A stretch of 64,000 nt of DNA from JAISGQ01 sp045604155 (GTDB lineage Bacteria > Bacillota > Clostridia > Oscillospirales > Acutalibacteraceae). The notes beneath the pieces are model-generated. The model did no database searches. It saw only the letters and a list, made by a program, of their open reading frames with translations, and was not told the DNA's origin. The position numbers and the translations under genes were made by a program. This document shows positions 34,850 through 43,115 of this stretch, piece after piece; positions within the stretch are counted from its first letter, which is position 1; every line of letters starts with the position of its first letter. Location: the NCBI GenBank assembly GCA_045604155.1, contig JAZUNN010000006.1, forward strand, positions 62,001 through 126,000, given 5' to 3'.

Positions 34850-34864
34850 CATAAAATAATCCCA

Positions 34865-34897
34865 CACACCCACGGTTTTTCCGTGGGTGTTATTTTT
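34865..34897 (+). terminator. terminator of the pyrH-polC operon
   Basis: ACACCCACGG, loop, CCGTGGGTGT, then TATTTTTAT. Confidence 0.85.
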
Positions 34898-34950
34898 ATG
34901 TCATATCTGAGAAAACCCGTCCATATACATTACCCATGAGGTGAATGTAT

Positions 34951-35949
34951 ATGAATACAATCCCGTTTGACCAGGCGGTACACTCTCTTTCTCCGGGTAT
35001 ACGTAATATGCTGCAAAGTCTTGACGAGCGGACGAAATTACAGACCCAGGAAATACGTCTTCGTGCGGAAAACAAAATAAATATAAGAATAAATGGAGAA
35101 ATAAGAACTCTCGAACACCTTCCTAAAACGACTTCAGAAGATATTTCAGAAGCCTTTGAAAGTATCTGCGGCTACTCTGTATATGCCCATCAGAACAGTA
35201 TAGCAAAGGGCTATGTAACTGTAACCGGAGGACACCGTGCAGGAATCTGCGGCACAGCGGTAGTAAGCGGCGGACAAGTCACAATGCTTCGTGACATATC
35301 GGCAATCAATCTTCGAATAGCACGGCATTATCCCCATTGCAGCGTACCGCTTTTTGATCGTATTGATTTCAGCGCTCCGAGCGGAATTCTTATTGCAGGA
35401 GCTCCAATGAGCGGTAAGACAACCCTTCTTCGGGATATGGCATCAATGCTGTCGATGGGATTTACTGGCAGAAGGTATGCTGTTTCCCTTATTGACGAGC
35501 GGGGAGAGCTTGCGGCAGTGAGAAACGGAGTAACGCAATATGAATGTCTTCGCTCCTGCGATATTCTCAGCGGTTATCCCAAGGGCGAGGCGATAAGCCT
35601 TGCATTGAGAAGTATGTCGCCCGAAATAATCATCTGCGATGAAATAGGAACACAAAAGGAGGCAGAAGCTGTATCGGAATGTATGAATACAGGTGCAAAG
35701 CTGATTGCAAGCATTCACGCAGGAAACGAAAAAGATATCCTTGCGGGACATACATCACGTACCCTTCTCAAAACAGGAGCCTTTGACTATATAGCCATGC
35801 TTTCGCAAAAGCCAATGAAAATAGAAAAGGTTATAAAAACGGAGGATATAAAAAATGAAACCTGTATTATGCATACTGATCATTCTCGCATCTGCACTGA
35901 TAGGAAACGGCTTTCGCTGGGATATAAAACGCAGGAGCGAATCGCTTGA
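34951..35949 (+). CDS. spoIIIAA: stage III sporulation protein AA
   Basis: 332 residues from the ATG at 34951, eight bases after GAGGTG; an ATG at 34945 is closer than ideal. It is a secretion-type AAA+ ATPase of the SpoIIIA-SpoIIQ channel. Walker A is AGAPMSGKTTLLRDMA (about 147-162), a Walker-B-like block is SPEIIICDEIGTQKEAEAV (about 223-241), and YAVSLIDERGELAA follows Walker A. It is expressed in the mother cell under sigma E in known spore formers and is predicted to power the feeding tube. Its last 31 codons overlap spoIIIAB by 95 bases. Confidence 0.94.
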   Translation: MNTIPFDQAVHSLSPGIRNMLQSLDERTKLQTQEIRLRAENKINIRINGEIRTLEHLPKTTSEDISEAFESICGYSVYAHQNSIAKGYVTVTGGHRAGICGTAVVSGGQVTMLRDISAINLRIARHYPHCSVPLFDRIDFSAPSGILIAGAPMSGKTTLLRDMASMLSMGFTGRRYAVSLIDERGELAAVRNGVTQYECLRSCDILSGYPKGEAISLALRSMSPEIIICDEIGTQKEAEAVSECMNTGAKLIASIHAGNEKDILAGHTSRTLLKTGAFDYIAMLSQKPMKIEKVIKTEDIKNETCIMHTDHSRICTDRKRLSLGYKTQERIA

Positions 35950-36349
35950 AGCTCTGAACAGCATCTGCAGAAAGATACACAGCGAAATATCCTTCAGGTC
36001 ACCGCCTCTGAACGAACTTATAAAAAAGTACGGCACGGATAAACACTGCGGGGAATTGCTTTCCGATGTCAGCGCAGAATTCTCATCAGGATTTTCGGCG
36101 GCATGGAGAGAAAGTGCGCTGAAATGGGCAAACCGCAACGGACTCGGGGAAGAAGAAAAACACACGGTTCTCATGCTTGAATCCCTTGGCAGTACAGATA
36201 CAGAAGGAGAAAAGCTCTTGCTCAAAAATGTTTCTGACCTGCTGACAATCCATTCAGAAAATGCAAGAAAAGAGCTTTCAGAAAAGGGAAGAATGTTGTT
36301 TTCCTGCTCGATGCTGGCAGGACTTGCCCTGGTGATACTTATAATATAA
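35855..36349 (+). CDS. spoIIIAB: stage III sporulation protein AB
   Basis: 164 residues. An N-terminal membrane helix (MKPVLCILIILASALIGNGF), a long cytoplasmic helical bundle (KRRSESLEALNSICRKIHSE) and a C-terminal hydrophobic segment (MLFSCSMLAGLALVILII) resemble GspF-like membrane platform proteins. It starts inside spoIIIAA in another frame, with GGAGGA at 35841-35846; both starts look right, so the 95-base overlap seems genuine. It contributes to the SpoIIIA channel in the outer forespore membrane. Confidence 0.9.
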   Translation: MKPVLCILIILASALIGNGFRWDIKRRSESLEALNSICRKIHSEISFRSPPLNELIKKYGTDKHCGELLSDVSAEFSSGFSAAWRESALKWANRNGLGEEEKHTVLMLESLGSTDTEGEKLLLKNVSDLLTIHSENARKELSEKGRMLFSCSMLAGLALVILII

Positions 36350-36362
36350 AAGGAAGTATTTT

Positions 36363-36557
36363 ATGGATATCGATCTTATATTCAAAATTGCTGCAGTGGG
36401 AATAATTGTGGCGGTGCTCAATCAGGTGCTCATACGGGCAGGCAGGGAAGAGCAGGCGACAATGACAACCATAGCAGGCATAATTGTTGTGCTTACAATA
36501 ATTGTAAAGGAAATAAGCACACTGTTTGACACCGTAAAGTCGGTGTTCGGACTATGA
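36363..36557 (+). CDS. spoIIIAC: stage III sporulation protein AC
   Basis: 64 residues, the family's normal size. Two TM helices: IDLIFKIAAVGIIVAVLNQV and TTIAGIIVVLTIIVKEISTL, with the conserved RAGREEQATM between them. The stop overlaps the spoIIIAD start by four bases. It is a membrane component of the SpoIIIA channel, probably paired with SpoIIIAD. Confidence 0.95.
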   Translation: MDIDLIFKIAAVGIIVAVLNQVLIRAGREEQATMTTIAGIIVVLTIIVKEISTLFDTVKSVFGL

Positions 36558-36940
36558 GCGCAGCAGCGGCAGCAGGCCTGATGGTTGTTATATGCCTTGT
36601 TGTTGTTACAGTAAGGCAGGTGCGTCCGGAATTCGGGACAGTGCTTCTCATACTCGGCGGCTGTGCTGCCGGAGCGGTGTGCCTCGAATGGATTGCACCC
36701 ATAGTAGAAGAGATAAACAGCCTTTCTTCAGACTATGCAGTAAATGAAGGGTTTAAAATTGTGCTTAAATCTGTAGGTATATGTTTCATTGCCCAGACAG
36801 CAGCAGACACCTGCCGTGATGCATCATGTGCATCTCTTGCGGTAAAGGTTGAAACAACAGGAAAAATCGCAGTGCTGATAGTGGTTTTTCCACTGCTCAG
36901 ATCACTTCTCGAAACAGCCATAGGAATAATAAACGGATGA
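36554..36940 (+). CDS. spoIIIAD: stage III sporulation protein AD
   Basis: 128 residues, four TM helices, resembling a doubled SpoIIIAC. Conserved segments are RQVRPEFGTVLLILGG, EGFKIVLKSVGICFIAQTAA and DTCRDASCASLAVKVE, then GKIAVL. The ATGA overlap at both ends couples it to spoIIIAC and spoIIIAE. Confidence 0.94.
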   Translation: MSAAAAAGLMVVICLVVVTVRQVRPEFGTVLLILGGCAAGAVCLEWIAPIVEEINSLSSDYAVNEGFKIVLKSVGICFIAQTAADTCRDASCASLAVKVETTGKIAVLIVVFPLLRSLLETAIGIING

Positions 36941-38073
36941 AAAAACTGATTTTGATATTTTTACTTTCTGCTCTTTCTGCCTTCAGTGCACTCAACGTGT
37001 CAGCAGCGGAGCAGGAAAGCTACGAAGAACTTTTTGAAGAAAGCGGAGCAGCAGGGCTGACAGATTATCTTCCAGATGAAACGGTGGAAAATCTTGAAAA
37101 TGCAGGGATACCGTCGGCATCCGAGGAATATATGACGGATATGGATATTTCTCAGATGCTTTCTTCCGTTATGGAAATAACTGCAGAAGAGAGCCGACAG
37201 CCGCTGAAAATCGGAACTGCAGTCATAGCCGCAATTCTGCTTACAGCACTTCTGGGAGGTTTAAGGGATTCCCTTGCCGACGGAAGAACAACACAGACGG
37301 CATACACTGCGGTGTCTGTATTTGCGGCATTTACAGTGCTCACACCGCTGCTTGCATATTTCAATGATGTGATAAATACAATAAAGGGAGCAAACAACTT
37401 TGAAAGGGGATTCATTCCCGTTTTTGCAGCAGTTCTTGCTGCTTCGGGGCAGACAGTTACAGCCTCGGGAAGCGCCGCAGCCATACTCACTGTTTCTGAA
37501 ATAGCATCGGGAATACTCTGCGGTACAGTAGTTCCCTTCATACGTATTCTCACAGCTGTATCCGCCGTAACATCTGCCACTCCAGACCTTAATATCGACT
37601 CTGTTGTTACCTTTGCGGAAAAATGCATTAAATGGCTGCTGGGAATTCTTGCAACAGTGCTTGTAGCAGCCCTGACCATATCGGGAATGGTAACAGCGGC
37701 AGCGGATACAGTAGCAGGAAAAGCAGTAAAATTTGTAGTTTCGGGTTCGGTGCCGGTAATAGGCGGTGCGGTAGGCGAAGCTCTTGCATCTGTGAAAAGC
37801 TGTATTGCACTTCTGAAAACCTCAGTGGGAGCATTTGGAATAATAGCCTGTGCCTATGTTTTTTTGCCGGTTATTATCAGAGGAATTCTCTGGAAACTGA
37901 TGCTTGAACTTTGCTCAGGTGCTGCAGATTTGTTTTCTGCAGGTGCAATTTCAAAGCTTCTCCGATCTCTGGCAACATCTGTCGGAATGCTGATTTCAGT
38001 GTGCATATTATTCATGATTCTGCTGACCGTATCTGCGGCAGCGGTAACAGTTACAGGAAAGGCGGGAGGTTAA
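36937..38073 (+). CDS. spoIIIAE: stage III sporulation protein AE
   Basis: 378 residues. A cleavable signal peptide (LILIFLLSALSAFSALNVSA), an acidic N-terminal region of about 65 residues, then about eight TM helices. Conserved family motifs are FIPVFAAVLAASGQTVTASG, a central GMVTAAADTVAGKAVKFVVS and VPVIGGAVGEAL. It is the largest membrane component of the SpoIIIA complex, with a fold recalling transporter or EscV-like channel proteins. It starts four bases inside spoIIIAD and ends directly before spoIIIAF. Confidence 0.95.
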   Translation: MKKLILIFLLSALSAFSALNVSAAEQESYEELFEESGAAGLTDYLPDETVENLENAGIPSASEEYMTDMDISQMLSSVMEITAEESRQPLKIGTAVIAAILLTALLGGLRDSLADGRTTQTAYTAVSVFAAFTVLTPLLAYFNDVINTIKGANNFERGFIPVFAAVLAASGQTVTASGSAAAILTVSEIASGILCGTVVPFIRILTAVSAVTSATPDLNIDSVVTFAEKCIKWLLGILATVLVAALTISGMVTAAADTVAGKAVKFVVSGSVPVIGGAVGEALASVKSCIALLKTSVGAFGIIACAYVFLPVIIRGILWKLMLELCSGAADLFSAGAISKLLRSLATSVGMLISVCILFMILLTVSAAAVTVTGKAGG

Positions 38074-38550
38074 ATGGAAGAAGTAAAAGAAGCTGCAATA
38101 TGTATATGCGTGTGCTGTATCCTCTGCGGAAGCATAAAGATGCTGACACCTTCAGCGTCGTTTGACAGGCTCATAAAACTTGCAGTGGGTGCTTTTCTTG
38201 TCTGCTCTCTTGTTTCTCCTGTAAGCCGTGCTGTAAAGCAGATAAAAGCACCGGAAATAACAGAAGCGGTAATTGAAGAAAACAGGAAGGTGGAAGAAGC
38301 AGTGACAGAATTTACAAGCGATATGCTAAGCAGCGTTATAAGGGGACAGATAGAAAATGCATTGCTGTCGGAAAATACAGAAGCAGAAAATATCATGATA
38401 TATATGGATATTCTCTCAGACGGCAGCATATCAATATCTCAGGCGGAAGTAACATTGTCCGAAGAGGATTATAAAAACCATTCACAGCTTGAGAGTGCGG
38501 TGTTTTCCAAAACAGGGGTTAATGTAACGTTCATAACGGAGGCGGATTGA
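38074..38550 (+). CDS. spoIIIAF: stage III sporulation protein AF
   Basis: 158 residues. Two N-terminal TM helices (ICICVCCILCGSIKML and LIKLAVGAFLVCSLVSPV, with the FDRLIKLAVGxFL motif of the family) are followed by a helical linker. A small alpha-beta ring-building domain (MIYMDILSDGSISISQAEVT) completes it. It adds to the channel in the intermembrane space. The stop overlaps the spoIIIAG start. Confidence 0.92.
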   Translation: MEEVKEAAICICVCCILCGSIKMLTPSASFDRLIKLAVGAFLVCSLVSPVSRAVKQIKAPEITEAVIEENRKVEEAVTEFTSDMLSSVIRGQIENALLSENTEAENIMIYMDILSDGSISISQAEVTLSEEDYKNHSQLESAVFSKTGVNVTFITEAD

Positions 38551-39113
38551 TGGAAGGAATAAAGGAAAAGCTTTCCGAACTTTTAAAAAAGGAAAACCGT
38601 GCAAAGCTTGTAACTGTGCTGGGAATTATAATCCTTGTCCTTATTCTTCTTTCGGAAATGGGAACATCCTGCACAAAGGAAGAAAAATCAGAGGTGATGC
38701 AGGGCTTTGACTGCGATGCTTATGCCTCGTCCATAGAAAACCGCCTTTGCGATATTGTAGGCTCCATAGAAGGAGCAGGAAGGGTAAAAGTTCTTGTAAC
38801 ACTGGAAAACAGCGAGGAGTACATATTTGCAAGCGACTCAAAGCAGAACAGTGATTCATCTGAAAACCATGACACTGACGGCAGTACCAGCACTGATACA
38901 AAAAGCGACAGCGAGGAATCGGTGATAATCGTAGACGGGGAAAAGGGAAGAGAAGCCCTTGTGCGTACAATGAAACTTCCGTCTGTTGGAGGCGTAGTGG
39001 TTGTGTGCGACGGAGCCGACAATGAAAAGGTAAGGGAGAGAATCACAGAAGCAGTAACAACCGCACTGGGGATAACCTCAAGGCGAGTATATGTAACAAA
39101 ACTAACAGATTGA
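38550..39113 (+). CDS. spoIIIAG: stage III sporulation protein AG
   Basis: 187 residues. One TM helix (LVTVLGIIILVLILLSEMG, about 20-38) and then the ring-building (RBM/FliF-like) domain: YASSIENRLCDIVGSIEGAG, then RVKVLVTLE, an Asp/Ser/Thr-rich insert of about 30 residues (NSDSSENHDTDGSTSTDTKS), and GGVVVVCDGADNEKVRERIT. In Bacillus SpoIIIAG forms a 30-subunit ring in the intermembrane space. The ATG overlaps the spoIIIAF stop (TGATG). Confidence 0.95.
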   Translation: MEGIKEKLSELLKKENRAKLVTVLGIIILVLILLSEMGTSCTKEEKSEVMQGFDCDAYASSIENRLCDIVGSIEGAGRVKVLVTLENSEEYIFASDSKQNSDSSENHDTDGSTSTDTKSDSEESVIIVDGEKGREALVRTMKLPSVGGVVVVCDGADNEKVRERITEAVTTALGITSRRVYVTKLTD

Positions 39114-39129
39114 CAGGAGGAAAACAGAA

Positions 39130-39711
39130 ATGTTGAAAAACAGAAAAAGAGGATTAATTATTGCAGGACTTGTTGTAGCACTGGGTGCAGCAGTTTATCT
39201 TAACTGGCAGTTTGCGCCGAGCGAGGACTATATACAGTCAGGCCAGCCCATATCCGATGAGTCCATGCTGGGTGAAGCGCTTCTGGTTTCAGCCCAGGGC
39301 ACACAGTCCGCCTCGGATACAGATACAGTGCAGACCTCGGCAGAAGAAGACTATTTTGAGATGGCATATATGCAGCGTGAAAATGCAAGAGAAGATTCCT
39401 TAGCGCTCCTTGAAGAGATTATCAACGACGCAGGAAAGAGCGGTGCAGACAAAACCGCAGCGGTGAACAAGAGCGCAGAAATCGCAGAACAGATTCAGGA
39501 TGAAAATGCAATAGAAACCCTTGTTAGAGCAAAAGGCTTTGAAGATTGCATAGCTATTGTCGGTGAAAACAGAGTAAGCGTAATTGTTTCTGATCCGGAA
39601 GAGCTTACGTCCTCTGAAGTGTCTGTAATAACAGACGCAGTTCTTTCGCAGACTTCTCTTTCAGCTTCTGCAATCAGCATTATCCAGCCAAACCTCAAAA
39701 CAAGATCATAA
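39130..39711 (+). CDS. spoIIIAH: stage III sporulation protein AH
   Basis: 193 residues. One TM helix (GLIIAGLVVALGAAVYLNW, about 8-26), an Asp/Ser/Thr-rich linker, a helix (FEMAYMQRENAREDSLALLE), and a C-terminal YscJ/FliF-like ring domain (ENAIETLVRAKGFEDCIAIV, then SVIVSDPEELTSSEVSVITD). It lies in the mother-cell membrane and partners forespore SpoIIQ across the septum. Last gene of the operon, with AGGAGGAAAAC before the start. Confidence 0.94.
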   Translation: MLKNRKRGLIIAGLVVALGAAVYLNWQFAPSEDYIQSGQPISDESMLGEALLVSAQGTQSASDTDTVQTSAEEDYFEMAYMQRENAREDSLALLEEIINDAGKSGADKTAAVNKSAEIAEQIQDENAIETLVRAKGFEDCIAIVGENRVSVIVSDPEELTSSEVSVITDAVLSQTSLSASAISIIQPNLKTRS

Positions 39712-39712
39712 A

Positions 39713-39743
39713 TAAAAAGCCGCTCGTAATGAGCGGCTTTTTA
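39713..39743. terminator. bidirectional terminator after spoIIIAH and rsmF
   Basis: AAAAAGCCGCTC, loop GTAAT, GAGCGGCTTTTT. Confidence 0.85.
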
Positions 39744-39744
39744 T

Positions 39745-41115
39745 TTATCTCAATGTACGCAATCCTTTGGGATATCTGTTTTTCAGTCTTCCTCCGCTGA
39801 CCTTGCCGAAGCCCGTGACTATACCGCTGCAGCAGACAGCGGTGAATCCATTTTCGCCGTCGCAGGCAATTTCCTCGCCATGAAGAAATGCCGAAAGCTC
39901 GGCGCTGTCAGGCGCAAGATCAATATATCTCAGGCAGTTCTCGGGCTTTGAAGCCATAAACAGTCCGTGGGCAGGCTCAATTCGGTTGTTCTTTATTTCG
40001 CCTACGGGAATACCTGCACGGATAACACCGTCCAGAGCAACATCAGGCATACTCTCAGGGAGAAGGTAGCCGTTATTGCCGTATACGGCAAATGTACCTG
40101 CAGGAGTATCTGAAAAACAGCTTTTGTAAAGTTCACGAAGCATTTTTATCTGAGGTGTTTCCTTTATGTTCAAAAAGGATGCACTGTTTTCCGTCAGTTC
40201 GCCTTTTTTGCGAAGTCGTGCGACAAAATGTCCTTCGCCGCCATCCTGAGGATAAATCCTTCGTGTAAGGGAAAGATCATATATATCACTCAGTGCAATG
40301 CCCGACCTGCCGAATGAAACAGGAATTTCCTCAAGGGAAAATTCGGGGTGACGGTCAAGAAAAGCGACTATATTCTTTTCGTTTTCCTCAGGAGCAAAGG
40401 TGCAGGTGGAATATACGAGCACACCGCCGTCTTTCAGACATTGCGCAGCAGAATCAAGAATTTCTGCCTGCCTTACAGCGCAGGCTGCCACATTTTCGGG
40501 AGACCAGTCACGGATTGCATTTTCTTCACGTCTGAACATTCCCTCACCTGAGCAGGGAGCATCCACAAGAACACGGTCAAAAACAGCACCGGTTTTTGCA
40601 GCCAGCGCATCGGGACGCATGGAAGTGACGATGGCATTTCTTATGCCGCACCTTTCAATATTGGAAATCAATATGTTGGCTCTAGAGCGGACATATTCAT
40701 TGCTCCAAAGACAGCCTTTTCCGCCGAGACGAGAGGCAATCTGGGTTGATTTGCCGCCGGGAGCGGCACACATATCGAGAATATATTCCCCTTCCTGAGG
40801 GTCAAGAGCGGTAACGGCGCTCATGGCGCTGGGCTCCTGAGAATAGAATGCGCCTGCGTGATGGAAGGGAGAAGCACCGCTCTTTTCACCTGAAAGGATT
40901 CTGAACCCCTCAGAGGCAAAAGGAACTTTTTCAAGATCAAATCCGATGGATTTGTACTCATCAATATCCATTTTCAGTGTGTTTATGCGAAGACCCCTTG
41001 AATGAGGCTTTTCATACTGAGCAGAAAAAGCTTCAAATTCATCACCGAGGAGTTCACGCATTCTGTCAAGAAATGCTTCAGGCAGATTCATATCAAAAAC
41101 CACGTTTCCTTGCAT
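39745..41115 (-). CDS. rsmF: RsmF/RsmB-type 16S rRNA cytosine-C5 methyltransferase
   Basis: 456 residues; the likely true start is the ninth codon (ATG 41091), giving the family-typical NLPEAFLDRMRELLGDEF. NOL1/NOP2/Sun motifs: RGLRINTLK, YSQEPSAM, ILDMCAAPGGKSTQIA (SAM site, about 110), VDAPCSGEGMFRR (catalytic PCSG Cys), and VYSTCTFAPEENE (second Cys). The C-terminal 130 residues form the RsmF_B/PUA-like RNA-binding part (GLFMASKPEN). It methylates C5 of cytosine in 16S rRNA using SAM. It diverges from the small N/Q-rich peptide gene. Confidence 0.9.
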   Translation of the reverse strand: MQGNVVFDMNLPEAFLDRMRELLGDEFEAFSAQYEKPHSRGLRINTLKMDIDEYKSIGFDLEKVPFASEGFRILSGEKSGASPFHHAGAFYSQEPSAMSAVTALDPQEGEYILDMCAAPGGKSTQIASRLGGKGCLWSNEYVRSRANILISNIERCGIRNAIVTSMRPDALAAKTGAVFDRVLVDAPCSGEGMFRREENAIRDWSPENVAACAVRQAEILDSAAQCLKDGGVLVYSTCTFAPEENEKNIVAFLDRHPEFSLEEIPVSFGRSGIALSDIYDLSLTRRIYPQDGGEGHFVARLRKKGELTENSASFLNIKETPQIKMLRELYKSCFSDTPAGTFAVYGNNGYLLPESMPDVALDGVIRAGIPVGEIKNNRIEPAHGLFMASKPENCLRYIDLAPDSAELSAFLHGEEIACDGENGFTAVCCSGIVTGFGKVSGGRLKNRYPKGLRTLR

Positions 41116-41141
41116 ATTTTAAATTGAAAGGTGTAATAATA
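41111..41141 (+). promoter_or_regulatory. possible sigma-G (forespore) promoter
   Basis: TGCATA (41111-41116), 18 bases, AATAATA (41135-41141). Known sigma-G promoters have TGAATA or TGCATA, 17-18 bases, then CATAMTA; the match is all but one base in the -10. A weaker sigma-A reading (TTGCAT, then TAATAA) overlaps it. Confidence 0.4.
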
Positions 41142-41163
41142 GCACTGAAAGGGGGTGTCCTTC

Positions 41164-41274
41164 ATGTCCAATCAGAAGAACAACCAGAATCAGCAGAACA
41201 ACAGCCAGAATAACAATCAGAATAAGAACGAGCAGAACAGCAAGAACGAGCAGAACAAGAAGAACAACTACTAA
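41164..41274 (+). CDS. 36-residue Asn/Gln/Lys-rich peptide, possible spore protein
   Basis: ATG at 41164 after AGGGGGTG (41151-41158), stop TAA at 41272-41274. The product begins MSNQKNNQNQQNNSQNNNQN and ends NEQNKKNNY. It is almost entirely Asn, Gln, Lys, Glu and Ser, with no hydrophobic residue after Met1, so it is disordered and very soluble. A clear hairpin terminator follows. Composition recalls gamma-type small acid-soluble spore proteins, and a sigma-G-like promoter lies upstream, just beyond the spoIIIA operon and rsmF. The spore role is inference. The codons are nearly all AAC/AAT, CAG and AAG. Confidence 0.65.
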   Translation: MSNQKNNQNQQNNSQNNNQNKNEQNSKNEQNKKNNY

Positions 41275-41282
41275 GTTTTCTT

Positions 41283-41311
41283 ATTGCCCCGATGCATTGC
41301 GTCGGGGCAAT
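41283..41311. terminator. bidirectional terminator
   Basis: ATTGCCCCGA, loop, TCGGGGCAAT. It serves the small peptide gene and the leftward GNAT operon. Confidence 0.8.
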
Positions 41312-41313
41312 GA

Positions 41314-41757
41314 TTATTTCAGCGGTTTTCTGAAATTAAGCTGTTCCTTGTTTTGCGCATATCCGCATTTTTTATAAAATTCATGAGCATCCTTGCGTTC
41401 AGAGCCTGATACAAGACGAACACTTTCAGCACCTGTGCTAATAGCCCATTCTTCAACTTTCTGCAGAAGAGCACGTCCGATTCCATGCTTTCGATAGGAT
41501 GAAGACACCGCAATGCCCATGATATTCTTCATGTGAGGCGCATAAAGAAGGTCATAGTCATTGGCGTGGATATAACCGATGACAGTATTATCAGTTTCGG
41601 AAACAAATAATTTATCAGAAGCTGAACTGAGAAGCAGGTTGAGCTTTTCGCTTGTCAGCTCAGGACTGTAATCATATCCAAGCTCATCACGATTCAGCCG
41701 TGATAAAGCCTGTGCATCGGAAAGTGCACATTCTCTGATAATATAATCAAGCATCAA
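41314..41757 (-). CDS. GNAT-family N-acetyltransferase
   Basis: 147 residues, a single GNAT domain. The acetyl-CoA loop is MGIAVSSSYRKHGIGRALLQ (about 80-99, RKHGIG), and the C-terminal motif B is ERKDAHEFYKKCGYAQNKEQ. The N-terminus YIIRECALSDAQALSRLNRD is typical of aminoglycoside-phosphinothricin-type acetyltransferases. The acceptor is unknown. It overlaps the upstream TPR-like gene by 11 bases, so it is the last gene of a three-gene operon. A second Met two codons in is equally likely as start. Confidence 0.82.
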   Translation of the reverse strand: MMLDYIIRECALSDAQALSRLNRDELGYDYSPELTSEKLNLLLSSASDKLFVSETDNTVIGYIHANDYDLLYAPHMKNIMGIAVSSSYRKHGIGRALLQKVEEWAISTGAESVRLVSGSERKDAHEFYKKCGYAQNKEQLNFRKPLK

Positions 41758-42445
41758 TATTCCTCCTGCTTATTGAAAAAGCGGCCTTTTTAAGATAGCT
41801 CAGTGATTCCTTTGTTGCACCGGCAGAATCTTTATACTTATTTCTTCGCAGCAGCTGTGTCAGAGAGCCTGTGTTATCAGGTCGGAGTATTCTGTTTGCA
41901 GTAAGAAAAGCATTTTCTGCAGCGGAAAAATCACTGTTCTTTAAAGCAATAATGATTTCTGCAACCGCCTTGTAAAAGGCAAATTTCTGAAAAGACTGAC
42001 AGAATTCATCTGAAAAAATAGCCCTGTCATAATACTTGTGCAGATTTTCGGTATACTTAAAACGGCTGATATGCATTTCCATGCGCATCATATGAGCATA
42101 ATATTCTGCCTCATAGTGCTCTCTCTGAGCGGATTCAACAGAAAGCAGAGCCTGATTGTAGGCATCAAGAGCACAGTCATAATAACAGTTCTGCTCATGG
42201 AGAATAGCCATGTTGTGATAGGAACGCATTACATCAAGCCAATCAGTGCAATCCGAATCAAGCCCATACTGTATCAGCTCAACAGCCTGAATGTAGTACC
42301 GAGGCTTCATAGAAACCGCAGTAGTATAGCAGTGCTGACATCTGTTACTTTTCGGGACTCGTTTCAACGCAGTCTTAAACAGCTCCATTGTTTCCTGAGA
42401 ACAATCTCCCGATATAATTTTATTTTCAATTTCTGTAATTTTCAT
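41747..42445 (-). CDS. TPR-like helical repeat protein, unknown function
   Basis: 232 residues, mostly helical, with TPR-like units such as LDVMRSYHNMAILHEQNCYY then DCALDAYNQALLSVESAQ (about 72-110). A CxxC pair (RCQHCYTT) lies near residue 35. The family is not recognised. TPR folds bind other proteins, so it may be an adaptor for its operon partners, the membrane protein upstream and the GNAT downstream. AGGCAGGTG precedes the start. Confidence 0.6.
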   Translation of the reverse strand: MKITEIENKIISGDCSQETMELFKTALKRVPKSNRCQHCYTTAVSMKPRYYIQAVELIQYGLDSDCTDWLDVMRSYHNMAILHEQNCYYDCALDAYNQALLSVESAQREHYEAEYYAHMMRMEMHISRFKYTENLHKYYDRAIFSDEFCQSFQKFAFYKAVAEIIIALKNSDFSAAENAFLTANRILRPDNTGSLTQLLRRNKYKDSAGATKESLSYLKKAAFSISRRNIDA

Positions 42446-42463
42446 TTTGCCACACCTGCCTTT

Positions 42464-43015
42464 TTACAATGTGTCTAAAATGCATATGATTTCATTTTCG
42501 AGTAAAGGAAAAGTATCATCACTTTCGCTTTTGACATTTTTTGTGAAACACACGGTGATAAAAAGCCATAATACAGAGAAAAAGACAAAGATAATACCTG
42601 CGGCTGTATATGAAATCTCGTTGCCTGCAATGGAAAAGGATATAAAGGCAGAAAGGAGCACAAACAGTGGAAAGAAAATCAGCCATGAAAGCCTTATGAA
42701 CAATAAAGAGTCGTCAATGAAATCTGTGGTGATTTTTGTGGATGTACCGTCAACAGGAGTAAGAATGGATTTTGCATACTTGTGATGAACAGTAAGATCC
42801 GGCAGGTTTCCCGGAATAAGAGAAATATCCTCGTCCTCAAGTTTTTTGTGTCTATAGTAAAAAAGAATTTTTTTGCCTGATATCCTGCCGATTGCGCCTG
42901 TTGGCGATATCGTATGCTTACGGTTTTCGTTTTTAATCTTTTTCACAAGCAGCAGGCGCAGTTCATCAATACTGTGGTTTAAAATAATCTCCCTGCTGTA
43001 TACGATTTTTGCCAT
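42464..43015 (-). CDS. two-TM membrane protein, unknown function
   Basis: 183 residues from the ATG at 43015, after GAGGTATAT; in-frame codons farther upstream are rejected because they enter a neighbouring terminator. The N-terminal 105 residues are a soluble domain (VYSREIILNHSIDELRLLLV, then KKIKNE), with repeated beta segments such as ILFYYRHKKLEDEDISLIPG. Two TM helices at about 113-135 and 142-163 follow, then a short acidic tail. No family recognised. First gene of the leftward operon with the TPR-like and GNAT genes. Confidence 0.65.
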   Translation of the reverse strand: MAKIVYSREIILNHSIDELRLLLVKKIKNENRKHTISPTGAIGRISGKKILFYYRHKKLEDEDISLIPGNLPDLTVHHKYAKSILTPVDGTSTKITTDFIDDSLLFIRLSWLIFFPLFVLLSAFISFSIAGNEISYTAAGIIFVFFSVLWLFITVCFTKNVKSESDDTFPLLENEIICILDTL

Positions 43016-43072
43016 TATATATACCTCAACGCATTTTTTACCATTATACACCATACATATGAACATTTCTAC

Positions 43073-43107
43073 AAAAAACTGATGCCCTGCAGATAAACGG
43101 GGCATCA
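43073..43107 (-). terminator. terminator
   Basis: On the minus strand CTGATGCCCC, loop, GGGCATCAG, then TTTTTTG, after the YwaF-like gene. Confidence 0.75.
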
Positions 43108-43115
43108 GTGGGATA

